Counted from the stretch's first letter, positions 1 through 7,511 are shown. The stretch: 15,086 nucleotides of DNA from an uncultured Ruminococcus sp. (GCA_902797125.1 CADBRS010000169.1:1-15086); one strand, 5' to 3'. Notes: generated by a model from the letters alone, not told the origin. A program made the numbers and translations.

Positions 1-1998
1 TTGGAAAAGCGCAAGGAAGAAGTATTCAATCTGATCTCCGAGCAGGGCAAAATGACGCCCGAACTGGAGCAGGCCATCCAAAACGCCAGGACCGTGACCG
101 AAGTCGACGATATTTATCGCCCGTACCGTCCGCACCGCAAGACCCGTGCCTCTGTAGCCCGGGAACGCGGTCTGGAACCTTTGGCCATGCTGATCATGGA
201 ACAGCGGCCGGAATATGTGCCCAGCATCGAAGAAGCGGCGCAGGAATTCGTAGACGAAGAAAAAGGCGTTCCGGATGCAGCCGCAGCCATTCAGGGCGCG
301 CACGACATCATCGCCGACGACGTGTCGGACAATGCCGAGTTCCGGAAGGCCATCCGCATCATGACGCTGTCCAACGGGATCCTTTCCGTCCGGGCCGCCA
401 AAGAGGAAGATTCGGAATATGCCCAGTACTATGAATATGACGAACCGCTGATCCGGATCCCGGGACACAGGATCCTGGCGATCAACAGGGGCGAACGCGA
501 AGAATTTTTGAAAGTCAACGTTCGGCTGGATGAAACGCTGCCGCTTGACTTTTTGAAATCCAAAATCGTGACCAATGCGGAAAGCCCTGCATTCGCTCAT
601 ATCGAAGAGGCCTTGGAAGACAGTTACGAAAGGCTGATCCAGCCCGCGATCGAACGCGAGATCCGTACGACGACTTTCGACAATGCCTGCGAAGGCGCTT
701 TGAAAGTTTTCGGCGACAATCTGCATCATCTGCTGATGGGCGCTCCTGTCCACGGAAAAGTCGTTCTGGGATTCGACCCGGGTTACGGTCACGGCTGCAA
801 ACTTGCCGTCGTAGACCCGACCGGCAAAGTGCTGGATACGGCAGTCATTTATCCTCATAAGCCGCAGGAGCAGACCGAAAAATCCCGTGAGATCATGAAG
901 CGCCTCATCCTCAAGTATCATGTGGACATCGTAGCTATCGGGAACGGAACGGCCTCCCGCGAGAGCGAACTGCTCGTGGCCAACCTGCTGAAGGACATGG
1001 GTACGAACTGCAAATATATCATCGTTTCCGAGGCAGGCGCATCCGTTTATTCCGCTTCAAAACTGGCTGCGGAAGAATTTCCGGATTTCGACGTCATGCA
1101 GAGAAGCGCCGTATCGATCGCCAGACGGCTTCAGGATCCTTTGGCGGAACTGGTTAAGATCGAACCGAAAGCTATCGGAGTCGGTCAATATCAGCACGAC
1201 ATGAAGGAAGCCCGCCTGACGTCCACGTTGTCCGGCGTTGTCGAAGACTGCGTCAACGCGGTGGGCGTCAACCTCAACACGGCGTCCGGGGCATTGCTCT
1301 CCTACGTTGCAGGCTTCAATGCGACAGCCGCGAAGAATATCGTCAAATACCGTGAAGAACACGGGGCTTTCAAGACGAGAGCCGCCATTCTGGACGTGCC
1401 CCGCGTCGGAGATAAACTTTACCAGCAGTGTGCCGGCTTCCTGAGAGTCCCCGAATCGGAGGACATCCTGGACAACACAGGCGTCCATCCCGAAACCTAC
1501 GAAGCCACGCGGAAACTGCTCAAACTGTTCAATTACACGGAAGAAGACGTGAAGGAAGGCAATATCGAACTGCTTTCCACGAAAGTCAACTATACGGGAA
1601 CAGGGAAGGTCGCGGAAAAACTCGGGATTGGTGAGCCCACGCTCAAAGATATCATTGAAGAACTCGAAAAACCCGGCCGGGACATCCGCGACAGTCTGCC
1701 TGCGCCCGAATTGAGGAGCGACGTGCTGGAACTGGAAGACCTGAAGCCAGGCATGGAGCTTCACGGCACCGTTCGGAACGTGGTCGATTTCGGAGCCTTT
1801 GTGGATATAGGCGTCCACCAGGACGGACTGGTCCATATCTCCCAGATCACCAACCGTTTCATCAAACACCCATCGGAAGTTCTGTCCGTAGGCGACATCG
1901 TGACGGTTTGGGTGCTGGATGTCGATCTGAAGAAGAAAAGGATCGGGCTGACGATGAAACAGGGCGGAGGAAAAACGCCTCAGAAGCGCGAAAAGTAA
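1..1998 (+). CDS. tex: Tex-family RNA-binding transcriptional accessory protein, 5' end cut off by the window
   Basis: The reading frame is open from base 1 to the TAA at 1996-1998 (665 codons). Tex proteins are cytoplasmic nucleic-acid-binding factors with a link to transcription. The domain order is diagnostic. An N-terminal helical region carries the YRPYRP(H/K)RKTRA segment (about residues 39-50). A YqgF/RNase H-like domain starts near VLGFDPGYGHGCKLAVVD (255-272). A helix-hairpin-helix region follows around 420-490 (NTASGALLSYVAGF). A C-terminal S1 RNA-binding domain spans about 583-653 (GTVRNVVDFGAFVDIG). Typical Tex proteins are about 720-780 residues, and the helical start of the family is missing. 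The TTG at base 1 is therefore probably an internal leucine codon, not the start. No hairpin terminator follows the stop. The family is certain; its exact cellular role is less settled. Confidence 0.95.
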   Translation: MEKRKEEVFNLISEQGKMTPELEQAIQNARTVTEVDDIYRPYRPHRKTRASVARERGLEPLAMLIMEQRPEYVPSIEEAAQEFVDEEKGVPDAAAAIQGAHDIIADDVSDNAEFRKAIRIMTLSNGILSVRAAKEEDSEYAQYYEYDEPLIRIPGHRILAINRGEREEFLKVNVRLDETLPLDFLKSKIVTNAESPAFAHIEEALEDSYERLIQPAIEREIRTTTFDNACEGALKVFGDNLHHLLMGAPVHGKVVLGFDPGYGHGCKLAVVDPTGKVLDTAVIYPHKPQEQTEKSREIMKRLILKYHVDIVAIGNGTASRESELLVANLLKDMGTNCKYIIVSEAGASVYSASKLAAEEFPDFDVMQRSAVSIARRLQDPLAELVKIEPKAIGVGQYQHDMKEARLTSTLSGVVEDCVNAVGVNLNTASGALLSYVAGFNATAAKNIVKYREEHGAFKTRAAILDVPRVGDKLYQQCAGFLRVPESEDILDNTGVHPETYEATRKLLKLFNYTEEDVKEGNIELLSTKVNYTGTGKVAEKLGIGEPTLKDIIEELEKPGRDIRDSLPAPELRSDVLELEDLKPGMELHGTVRNVVDFGAFVDIGVHQDGLVHISQITNRFIKHPSEVLSVGDIVTVWVLDVDLKKKRIGLTMKQGGGKTPQKREK

Positions 1999-2026
1999 TT
2001 TTCACTTAACAAAGTCGGCGCACAGG

Positions 2027-2043
2027 TTGTACAATATGTACAA
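2027..2043. promoter_or_regulatory. Palindrome TTGTAC-N5-GTACAA upstream of the sugar ABC ATPase gene (candidate operator)
   Basis: Two perfect 6-base inverted arms (TTGTAC at 2027-2032, GTACAA at 2038-2043) are separated by AATAT. The site lies 29 bases after the tex stop and about 135 bases before the msmX-like start. No T-run follows, so it is not an intrinsic terminator. Its size and symmetry fit a dimeric repressor site; GntR-type regulators often use GTAC-containing dyads, but assigning one here is inference. It sits upstream of the best promoter candidate (2076-2104). Confidence 0.4.
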
Positions 2044-2075
2044 AATGACGTGAAGATTTTTGGCATATAAAACTC

Positions 2076-2104
2076 TTTATTTTTGCCGGTTTTTCTGTTA
2101 AAAT
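2076..2104 (+). promoter_or_regulatory. Probable extended -10 promoter for the msmX-like gene
   Basis: TAAAAT at 2099-2104 is preceded by TGT (2096-2098), which gives an extended -10 element. A weak -35 (TTTATT, 2076-2081) lies 17 bases upstream in an A+T-rich stretch. The predicted start near 2111 leaves a leader of about 68 bases before the ATG at 2179. A second possible -10 (TATAAA, 2066-2071) has no convincing -35 partner. A small GCGC-AATA-GCGC dyad (2112-2123) falls at the predicted start site. Confidence 0.4.
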
Positions 2105-2178
2105 ACATTGTGCGCAATAGCGCGTTCTTACTGATTGTAAATAATATCATAGACTCATGCCGAGCAAAGGAGAAGCAA

Positions 2179-3294
2179 ATGGCAAGTTTATCACTTAGAC
2201 ACATCTATAAAAAGTATCCCGGCGGCGTAACCGCTGTCTCCGATTTCAATCTTGAGATCAAAGATAAGGAATTTCTGGTTCTGGTCGGCCCTTCCGGCTG
2301 CGGAAAAACCACGACCCTTCGTATGATCGCCGGTCTGGAAGAGATCACGGAAGGCGAACTGTACATCGGTGACGTGCTGGTCAACGACGTAGCGCCCAAG
2401 GATCGTAAGATCGCCATGGTGTTCCAGAACTACGCTCTGTATCCTCACATGACCGTGTTCGAAAACATGGCATTCGCACTGAAACTGAGCAAAACACCGA
2501 AGGCTGAGATCAAACAGCGTGTTGAAGAAGCTGCCCGCATCCTGGACATCTCCCATTTGCTTGAAAGAAAACCGAAGGCTTTGTCCGGCGGTCAGAAACA
2601 GCGTGTCGCTCTGGGCCGTGCTATCGTTCGTAACCCGAAGGTCTTCCTTCTTGACGAGCCGTTGTCCAACCTGGACGCTAAGCTGCGTGCAACGATGAGA
2701 ACAGAGTTGACCAAACTTCACAACAGAGTCGAAACGACATTCGTATACGTCACGCACGACCAGGTCGAAGCTATGACGATGGCTACCCGTATCGTGGTCA
2801 TGAAAGATGGTCTGATCCAGCAGGTCGATGCACCTCAGACACTCTATGATATGCCTGTCAATCTGTTTGTCGCCGGCTTTATCGGCACACCTCAGATGAA
2901 CTTCATGCCCGGCAAACTCGAAAAGAAAGAAAACGGTTTGTATTTCTGCTTCGAGGGATTCGAAGTCAAACTGCCCGAAGAAAAGGCAGCCAATCCCGAT
3001 CTTGCCGAATATATCGGCAAAGAAGTCATTGCCGGTCTCCGTCCCGAAGGCATTTATGATGATGCTGCAAACCTCAGCCTCTATTCCGATGCTGTTGTGG
3101 AAGCAAACGTGGAAGTGACCGAGTTGATGGGCGCTGAGATCTATCTCTATCTCCATGTCGGTGAAGAGCAGAGCCTGATCGCACGTGTTCCGAATCATTC
3201 GCAGAGCCGCGCCGGTGAAACGATCAAGATCGCCATGAACACGGCAAAGATGCATATCTTTGACAAAGACACAGAAAAGTGCATTTGCCACTGA
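2179..3294 (+). CDS. msmX: MsmX/UgpC-family ABC transporter ATP-binding protein (carbohydrate import)
   Basis: This 371-residue cytoplasmic ATPase belongs to the CUT1 sugar-import class. Walker A is GPSGCGKTT (37-45), the Q-loop glutamine is in VFQNY (Q83), the signature is LSGGQ (135-139), Walker B is VFLLDE (155-160) and the switch histidine is H193 (VTHDQVEAM). The region after about residue 235 (GTPQMNFMPG onward) is the TOBE-type domain typical of MsmX, UgpC and MalK. The ATG at 2179 has a good ribosome binding site (AAAGGAGAA, 2166-2174) and matches the family N-terminus; the frame is open 32 codons further upstream, but those residues are unlike the family. No permease or solute-binding genes adjoin it, as expected for an ATPase shared among several sugar importers. 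Codons such as CGT and GCT look enriched relative to neighbours, consistent with high expression. The exact symbol (msmX versus ugpC) is uncertain. Confidence 0.93.
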   Translation: MASLSLRHIYKKYPGGVTAVSDFNLEIKDKEFLVLVGPSGCGKTTTLRMIAGLEEITEGELYIGDVLVNDVAPKDRKIAMVFQNYALYPHMTVFENMAFALKLSKTPKAEIKQRVEEAARILDISHLLERKPKALSGGQKQRVALGRAIVRNPKVFLLDEPLSNLDAKLRATMRTELTKLHNRVETTFVYVTHDQVEAMTMATRIVVMKDGLIQQVDAPQTLYDMPVNLFVAGFIGTPQMNFMPGKLEKKENGLYFCFEGFEVKLPEEKAANPDLAEYIGKEVIAGLRPEGIYDDAANLSLYSDAVVEANVEVTELMGAEIYLYLHVGEEQSLIARVPNHSQSRAGETIKIAMNTAKMHIFDKDTEKCICH

Positions 3295-3315
3295 TATCAA
3301 CAGATAATTTGATCC

Positions 3316-3348
3316 GAAGCCGATTCAGTTTGCTGAGTCGGCTTCTTT
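3316..3348 (+). terminator. Intrinsic terminator after the msmX-like gene
   Basis: A 13-bp stem pairs 3316-3328 (GAAGCCGATTCAG) with 3333-3345 (CTGAGTCGGCTTC), with one G-U pair and a 4-base loop. The T-tract is short (TTCTTT to 3348). It starts 21 bases after the msmX-like stop. The short T-run suggests incomplete termination, which may matter for the gene that starts at 3375. Confidence 0.8.
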
Positions 3349-3374
3349 GAAAAATTACGCAAGGGAGAAAGCAT

Positions 3375-4367
3375 ATGCTGACCGATTTTTCTAATGACAG
3401 CAAATTCAGAAAAGTATGTCTGGCCACAGGTGTTTCCTTGCTCATCTTTTTCTTTGTGATGTCGTCCACCAGCACGCTGACCGTTCTCGGGATCTGGATG
3501 AAACTGACGGTTTTACGTGCAGTCGGATCGATCATTACGTCTGTGGGCGCTGCGGTATTGGCGGCATTGATCATGAAACTGATTCTGACCCGGAACGCAT
3601 CGAGCACGGGACAACTGTACTGCCGTTTCCGGGCGGCCCCCGTACTGCCGATCGAAACGCCCTTGATCATCGTGGTCGCGTTGGCTTTGGTCCGTTCTGT
3701 TGCCTTGCTCAACAACTGGCTGACCGGGTTTTTAAATATTCCGGGCACTGCCGCTTTGGAGATCAATCCGGGCGGCGGGCTGGTGCTCAATATGATCGTC
3801 ATTGCTTTGGTCCCGGGTTTCTTCGAAGAATTCTTTTTCAGGGGTTTCATCTGCAACAATCTGAGACGGTTCGGATCCGTCCGTGCCGTCTTGATCAGTT
3901 CGTGCTTCTTTTCCTTGATGCACGGCAACCTCGATCAACTGCTCTATACATTTGCAGCCGGGCTGATTCTGGGATGGTGCTTCATCAAAACAGGTTCTGT
4001 CTGGCTGGGCATCATGATCCATGTCTCCAACAATGCTGTTTCCGTTCTGCTGGAATATGTGCAGGATCAAATGGGACCCTCTGCGGCTGTAACGGGAAAT
4101 GTGATCCTGTTTATCGCGGGTTTCGTGTCAATCCTGGTTTTGGCGGTCATTTGGTTCTGGAAATTTAGACTGAAGAAAAAAGAACGGGTCGCAGAACCCG
4201 ATCTGATGGAATGGACTCTGACGGGTCCTCTCGACGCGTTCGAGGACAGGATCCCTCCTTCACGCACACTGAGACATGTTTTCAATCTGCCGACGGTCTG
4301 CTTTCTTGTATTGATCGTAGGCAATATCATCTTAACATTGCTATATGGAAAAATGCTGTATGGATGA
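3375..4367 (+). CDS. CPBP-family intramembrane glutamic protease (CAAX protease and bacteriocin-processing family)
   Basis: A 330-residue polytopic membrane protein. The catalytic CPBP (ABI) core shows the family motifs in order: EExxxR as EEFFFR (E151, E152, R156), FxxxH in FFSLMHGN (F179, H183) and HxxxN in IMIHVSNN (H216, N220). Several hydrophobic segments precede the core (about 16-30, 45-70, 95-115, 137-150). A cytosol-like charged linker follows (about 265-305), then one more C-terminal hydrophobic helix (about 307-325). The ATG at 3375 has a strong AAGGGAGAA site at 3361-3369. Substrates of such bacterial proteins are mostly unknown; proposed roles include processing or immunity to bacteriocins and regulated intramembrane proteolysis, and nothing here selects one. 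Its 3' end overlaps tadA, so the two are probably translated from one message. No clear promoter lies in the 26 bases after the upstream terminator. Confidence 0.88.
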   Translation: MLTDFSNDSKFRKVCLATGVSLLIFFFVMSSTSTLTVLGIWMKLTVLRAVGSIITSVGAAVLAALIMKLILTRNASSTGQLYCRFRAAPVLPIETPLIIVVALALVRSVALLNNWLTGFLNIPGTAALEINPGGGLVLNMIVIALVPGFFEEFFFRGFICNNLRRFGSVRAVLISSCFFSLMHGNLDQLLYTFAAGLILGWCFIKTGSVWLGIMIHVSNNAVSVLLEYVQDQMGPSAAVTGNVILFIAGFVSILVLAVIWFWKFRLKKKERVAEPDLMEWTLTGPLDAFEDRIPPSRTLRHVFNLPTVCFLVLIVGNIILTLLYGKMLYG

Positions 4368-4833
4368 ACTGTTTATGGAAGAAGCCCTTGCCGAAGCCCG
4401 TTTGGCAGGGCAGGCGGGAGACGTCCCGGTCGGAGCGGTGATCGTACAAAACGGACAGATCGTCGCGAGGGCGCACAACGAAAAGGAGGCCGGGCGCAAT
4501 GCCGTGTCCCACGCGGAATTGCTTTGCGTCGAAGAGGCGTGCCGGATTTTACAAAGGTGGCGTCTTTCGGACTGCACGCTCTATGTGACGATGGAACCGT
4601 GCCCTATGTGCGCGGGAGCTCTTTGGAACGCCCGGATCGGGCGGATCGTTTTCGGGATCAAGGATCCCGTAGCCGGCGCATGCGGCTCGGTCTGGTCCTT
4701 TGCCGACTCTCCGATGCACTGGAAGCCTGAAACGACATCTGGGATCAAGGCAAAAGAGTGTAAGGAATTATTGAGCCTGTTTTTCGAAAAAAGAAGACAA
4801 GAAAACGACAGGCGGAAAGAAGATCGTCCATGA
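4345..4833 (+). CDS. tadA: tRNA-specific adenosine deaminase TadA
   Basis: TadA converts adenosine 34 of tRNA-Arg(ACG) to inosine in the cytoplasm, allowing one tRNA to read several arginine codons. The zinc-dependent deaminase motifs are present: HAE (H57, A58, E59, with the catalytic glutamate) and PCPMC (85-89, zinc cysteines C86 and C89), followed by the conserved ARIGRIVFG segment. The length of 162 residues is normal for the family. Two starts are possible: ATG 4345 (MEKCCMDELF) or ATG 4360 (MDELFMEEAL). The second better matches the usual family N-terminus; neither has a strong ribosome binding site. Both lie inside the protease gene, so translational coupling is likely. The stop overlaps the next gene as ATGA (4830-4833). 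Other nucleoside deaminases share the fold, but the motif context fits TadA well. Confidence 0.93.
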   Translation: MEKCCMDELFMEEALAEARLAGQAGDVPVGAVIVQNGQIVARAHNEKEAGRNAVSHAELLCVEEACRILQRWRLSDCTLYVTMEPCPMCAGALWNARIGRIVFGIKDPVAGACGSVWSFADSPMHWKPETTSGIKAKECKELLSLFFEKRRQENDRRKEDRP

Positions 4834-5552
4834 AGTTATTCATCATCAGGCACGGAGATCCGGATTATGCGCATGATTCGCTGACTGAAAGAGGTTTTCA
4901 GGAGGCCGAACTGCTGTCCGTGAGACTGCTGAAAGAAAATATAACCGACGTTTACTGTTCTCCTCTGGGGCGCGCTCAGGCGACGGCCAAGCCTTTCCTT
5001 GAAAAAACTGGCTTGCACAGCGAGACGTTGGATTGGCTTCAGGAATTTCCTAGGCCGATCATACAGCCGCTGAAGGAACTGGGGCTGGCGGATGAAGACA
5101 GGAGGACATGTCCTTGGGATCTTCATCCGGAAGTTTTCAACCGGTATTATGATCAAATCACGGACCCTCTGCATTGGTCCGAACTCCCCATGTATCAAGC
5201 TGTAGGAGCCGCCGAAATGGCAGGGAAGATCAAGGACCAATTCTTTGATTTTCTATCGAAACTGGGTCTTGTCCGGTCCGGCTGCGGGTTTGCACTCGCA
5301 GAAGGCACAAAGTGGGATCAGCTGAAAGAGAAGAATATCGCGTTCTTCTGCCACATGGGTCTGGGCTCTCTGCTGACAGCCTATCTGGGCCTGGTGCCTC
5401 CGCCTGTCTATTGGCAGGAATTCCGTGTCATGCCGACGTCAGTTACCACGGTTCTTTTCCAAAAAATCAGGGAAGATTTTGTTCAGTCTAAGATTTTTAC
5501 GGTCGGAGACGTGACGCATCTGGCCTCTTTGGAACTGACTTATCGGGGCTGA
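4830..5552 (+). CDS. Histidine phosphatase family protein (phosphoglycerate-mutase-like)
   Basis: A 240-residue cytoplasmic protein starting at the ATG that overlaps the tadA stop (ATGA). The N-terminus MKLFIIRHGDPDY carries the RHG motif, with H8 as the predicted phosphohistidine. R48 in YCSPLGRAQATA and H175 in AFFCHMGLG match the other active-site positions of the branch-1 family. The chain is somewhat longer than simple members (about 200 residues). The extra material lies between about residues 80 and 165 (PWDLHPEVF to GTKWDQL) and probably forms the substrate cap. The substrate cannot be assigned from sequence; alternatives include a small phosphomonoester or nucleotide phosphatase. It is the last gene of the protease-tadA-phosphatase cluster and is followed seven bases later by a terminator. 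Confidence 0.88.
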   Translation: MKLFIIRHGDPDYAHDSLTERGFQEAELLSVRLLKENITDVYCSPLGRAQATAKPFLEKTGLHSETLDWLQEFPRPIIQPLKELGLADEDRRTCPWDLHPEVFNRYYDQITDPLHWSELPMYQAVGAAEMAGKIKDQFFDFLSKLGLVRSGCGFALAEGTKWDQLKEKNIAFFCHMGLGSLLTAYLGLVPPPVYWQEFRVMPTSVTTVLFQKIREDFVQSKIFTVGDVTHLASLELTYRG

Positions 5553-5558
5553 AAAAAG

Positions 5559-5610
5559 AAAAAGTCTCTCCTGTTCAAACGGAGTGCGTTTGAAACGGAT
5601 GAGACTTTTT
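5559..5610. terminator. Bidirectional intrinsic terminator between convergent genes
   Basis: A long interrupted hairpin. AAAAAGTCTC (5559-5568) pairs with GAGACTTTTT (5601-5610), and TTCAAACG pairs with CGTTTGAA inside, around a GAGTG loop. TCC and GGA add further pairs beside a small internal loop and a bulge. The outer A/T runs place a U-tract after the stem on either strand. It therefore can end both the phosphatase transcript (plus) and the khpA transcript (minus). Confidence 0.88.
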
Positions 5611-5622
5611 GGTGTCTGCCTG

Positions 5623-5859
5623 TCAGCGAATATCGACAATCATTTTCTTTCCGGTTCCGGCAACTGCTGCCTTCATCATCGTACGGATGTTTTTCGCGAT
5701 TTTCCCGTGGCGGCCGATCACCATACCCATATCATCAGGTGCGACCATCAATGTTAAAACGATGGAATCATCATCTTCTTCGATCGTAACGGTCACATCT
5801 TCGGGCGAATTGACAACTGCCTTGGCAATATCTGTCAGCGTTTGTTTCAAATCTGCCAT
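5623..5859 (-). CDS. khpA: KhpA, KH-domain RNA-binding protein (YlqC family)
   Basis: A 78-residue protein that is essentially one KH domain. The RNA-binding GxxG loop is seen in GMVIGRHGK (G49-R50-H51-G52). In streptococci and related bacteria KhpA forms a complex with KhpB/EloR and influences cell division and elongation; that link is family knowledge, not visible here. The gene lies 15 bases after rpsP with an AAGGGAG ribosome binding site, so it is co-transcribed. Its position after rpsP matches the ylxM-ffh-rpsP-ylqC order of Bacillota. It is the final gene of this unit; a bidirectional terminator follows directly. Length and start are typical. Confidence 0.93.
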   Translation of the reverse strand: MADLKQTLTDIAKAVVNSPEDVTVTIEEDDDSIVLTLMVAPDDMGMVIGRHGKIAKNIRTMMKAAVAGTGKKMIVDIR

Positions 5860-5874
5860 GTGACGCTCCCTTGC

Positions 5875-6117
5875 TTACTCGATGATGCCGGATTTTTTGA
5901 GAAGAGCGCGGGCTGTGTCAGTGGGTTGAGCACCGTTGTCGAGCCACTTTTTGGCCTTTTCAGCATCGATCTTCAGTTCGATGGGATCGCAAACAGGGTT
6001 GTAGAAGCCGATTTCTTCAATGAAGCGGCCATCTCTGGGGTAACGGCTGTCAGCGACAACGACACGATAGACAGGTGCTTTCTTGGCACCGCATCTTTTC
6101 AATCTGATTTTTACCAT
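5875..6117 (-). CDS. rpsP: 30S ribosomal protein S16
   Basis: An 80-residue, full-length S16, a primary assembly protein of the 30S subunit. The N-terminal MVKIRLKRCGAKKAPVYR and the following VVVADSRYPRDGRFIEEIG segment are the highly conserved S16 signature. WLDNGAQPTDTARALLKKSG is the usual C-terminal region. The ATG at 6117 has a strong GGAGGA site just upstream (about 6126-6131 on the complementary strand). It lies 53 bases downstream of ffh and 15 bases upstream of khpA, in one operon. Confidence 0.98.
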   Translation of the reverse strand: MVKIRLKRCGAKKAPVYRVVVADSRYPRDGRFIEEIGFYNPVCDPIELKIDAEKAKKWLDNGAQPTDTARALLKKSGIIE

Positions 6118-6170
6118 TGGTTTATTCCTCCAATAAAATTTTCTTTTTGATTTTTATTTGAAACCGACGC

Positions 6171-7511
6171 TTATGACATCGGAATTTTCATACGTCCGAA
6201 GGGATTGTTCCGGCCTCCGCCGCGACCGAACTGTTTCATCAGTTTGGTGATCTGGTCGTATTGTTTGAGCAGTCTGTTGATTTCCTCTACGGATGTTCCG
6301 CTTCCCTGAGCGATACGTTTTTTCCTGGAACTGTTCAATATACTGGGATTGAAACGTTCGCGGGCCGTCATCGCACGGATGATAGCCTCCTGATGAGCCA
6401 GCTGCTTTTCATCGACCTTGGCATCTTTGAGCTGGGAGGGTTTGACACCCGGGATCATCCCGGCCAGTTGATTCAGGTCTCCCATGTTTTTCAGCTGCTG
6501 GAACTGATCGAGATAATCATCCAGCGTGAAGGTGGATTTGCGGAGCTTTTCTTCCAATTCCGCGGCTTTTTTCTCATCGAAAGCGGTCTGAGCTTTTTCG
6601 ATCAGAGTCAGCACGTCTCCCATGCCCAAAATGCGGGAGGCCATGCGGTCCGGATAGAACGGCTCGATCATGTCGAGTTTTTCACCGGTGCCGATAAACT
6701 TGATGGGCTTTCCGGTGATATATTTGACAGACAGGGCAGCGCCTCCTCGGGTGTCGCCGTCCAGTTTGGTCAGGATCACGCCTGTGATATCCAGCCTTTC
6801 ATTGAACGTCTCTGCCACATTGACGGATTCCTGCCCGATCATGGCGTCCACGGTCAAAAGTATCTCGGTCGGATGAACGGCTTCCTTGATGTCTTCCAGT
6901 TCCTTCATCAGCGTATCGTCGATCTGAAGTCGACCGGCCGTATCGATGAAGACCATATCAAAATCGTTCTTGACGGCATAAGAAATGCCTTCTTTGGCGA
7001 TCTTGACGGGGTTGACTTTGTCTCCCATCTCAAAGACGGGGATACCCAACGAATCGCCAACGACCTGCAACTGCTTGATGGCTGCCGGACGGTAGATGTC
7101 GCATGCGACCAGCAAAGGACGCTTGCCTTGCTTTTTGTACATGCCGGCCAGTTTTCCGGCATGGGTCGTTTTACCGGCGCCCTGCAAGCCGACCATCATG
7201 ATGATCGTTGGAGGCTTGGAAGCGATCGTAAGCTTGGATTGCGAGCCGCCCATGATGGCCGTCAACTCTTCGTTTACGATTTTGATCACTTGCTGGGCAG
7301 GATTCAAAGATTCAAGGACTTCCTGTCCGACAGCACGCTCGGAAACCGTCCGGATAAACTCTTTGACGACTTTAAAACTGACGTCTGCTTCCAGGAGAGC
7401 GAGTTTGATCTCACGCATGCCTTCCTTGACGTCGATATCGGTCAATTTTCCCTTATTTTTCAGGTGCTTGAAAGCATTGCTGAGTTTTTCGGTTAAACTT
7501 TGAAACGCCAT
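6171..7511 (-). CDS. ffh: Signal recognition particle protein Ffh (SRP54)
   Basis: This 446-residue GTPase binds SRP RNA and nascent signal peptides and delivers ribosomes to the FtsY receptor at the membrane. The N domain occupies about residues 1-90. The G domain shows GLQGAGKT (108-115), DTAGR (190-194) and TKLDGDTRGG (248-257). The methionine-bearing M domain starts near 325, with the finger-loop region around 335-355 and the SRP-RNA-binding segment RKKRIAQGSGTSVEE at 396-410. The C-terminus is short (RNNPFGRMKIPMS). The start at 7511 lies 13 bases after the ylxM stop, preceded by AAAGGCAGG. No SRP RNA gene is seen in this window, so its partner RNA is encoded elsewhere. Nothing suggests loss of function. 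Confidence 0.98.
   Translation of the reverse strand: MAFQSLTEKLSNAFKHLKNKGKLTDIDVKEGMREIKLALLEADVSFKVVKEFIRTVSERAVGQEVLESLNPAQQVIKIVNEELTAIMGGSQSKLTIASKPPTIIMMVGLQGAGKTTHAGKLAGMYKKQGKRPLLVACDIYRPAAIKQLQVVGDSLGIPVFEMGDKVNPVKIAKEGISYAVKNDFDMVFIDTAGRLQIDDTLMKELEDIKEAVHPTEILLTVDAMIGQESVNVAETFNERLDITGVILTKLDGDTRGGAALSVKYITGKPIKFIGTGEKLDMIEPFYPDRMASRILGMGDVLTLIEKAQTAFDEKKAAELEEKLRKSTFTLDDYLDQFQQLKNMGDLNQLAGMIPGVKPSQLKDAKVDEKQLAHQEAIIRAMTARERFNPSILNSSRKKRIAQGSGTSVEEINRLLKQYDQITKLMKQFGRGGGRNNPFGRMKIPMS

Noticed and set aside
1..3. TTG at base 1 as the true start of tex
   Set aside because: The N-terminal helical region expected in Tex is missing, and no upstream sequence can be seen. The codon is most likely internal.
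2083..2178. 32-codon N-terminal extension of the msmX-like gene
   Set aside because: The extension runs through the predicted promoter and leader and is unlike the family. The ATG at 2179 has a strong ribosome binding site and the usual N-terminus.
2191..3300. 369-codon open frame on the minus strand opposite the msmX-like gene
   Set aside because: It is an antisense shadow. The plus-strand protein has every ABC ATPase motif, while the antisense product resembles no family and has no ribosome binding site. Codon bias in the real gene suppresses stops on the other strand.
3260..3310. TTGACA at 3260-3265 as a -35 for the protease cluster
   Set aside because: It lies inside the msmX-like coding sequence, and no -10-like hexamer lies 16-18 bases downstream.
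4834..5622. SRP RNA or tRNA-Ser gene near tadA, an arrangement seen in some Bacillota
   Set aside because: The space after tadA is filled by the phosphatase gene and a terminator. No SRP RNA tetraloop core or tRNA-like cloverleaf is visible.
6261..7496. 411-codon open frame on the plus strand across ffh
   Set aside because: It overlaps the unmistakable Ffh almost entirely. The product is low in recognisable motifs, and no promoter or ribosome binding site serves it.
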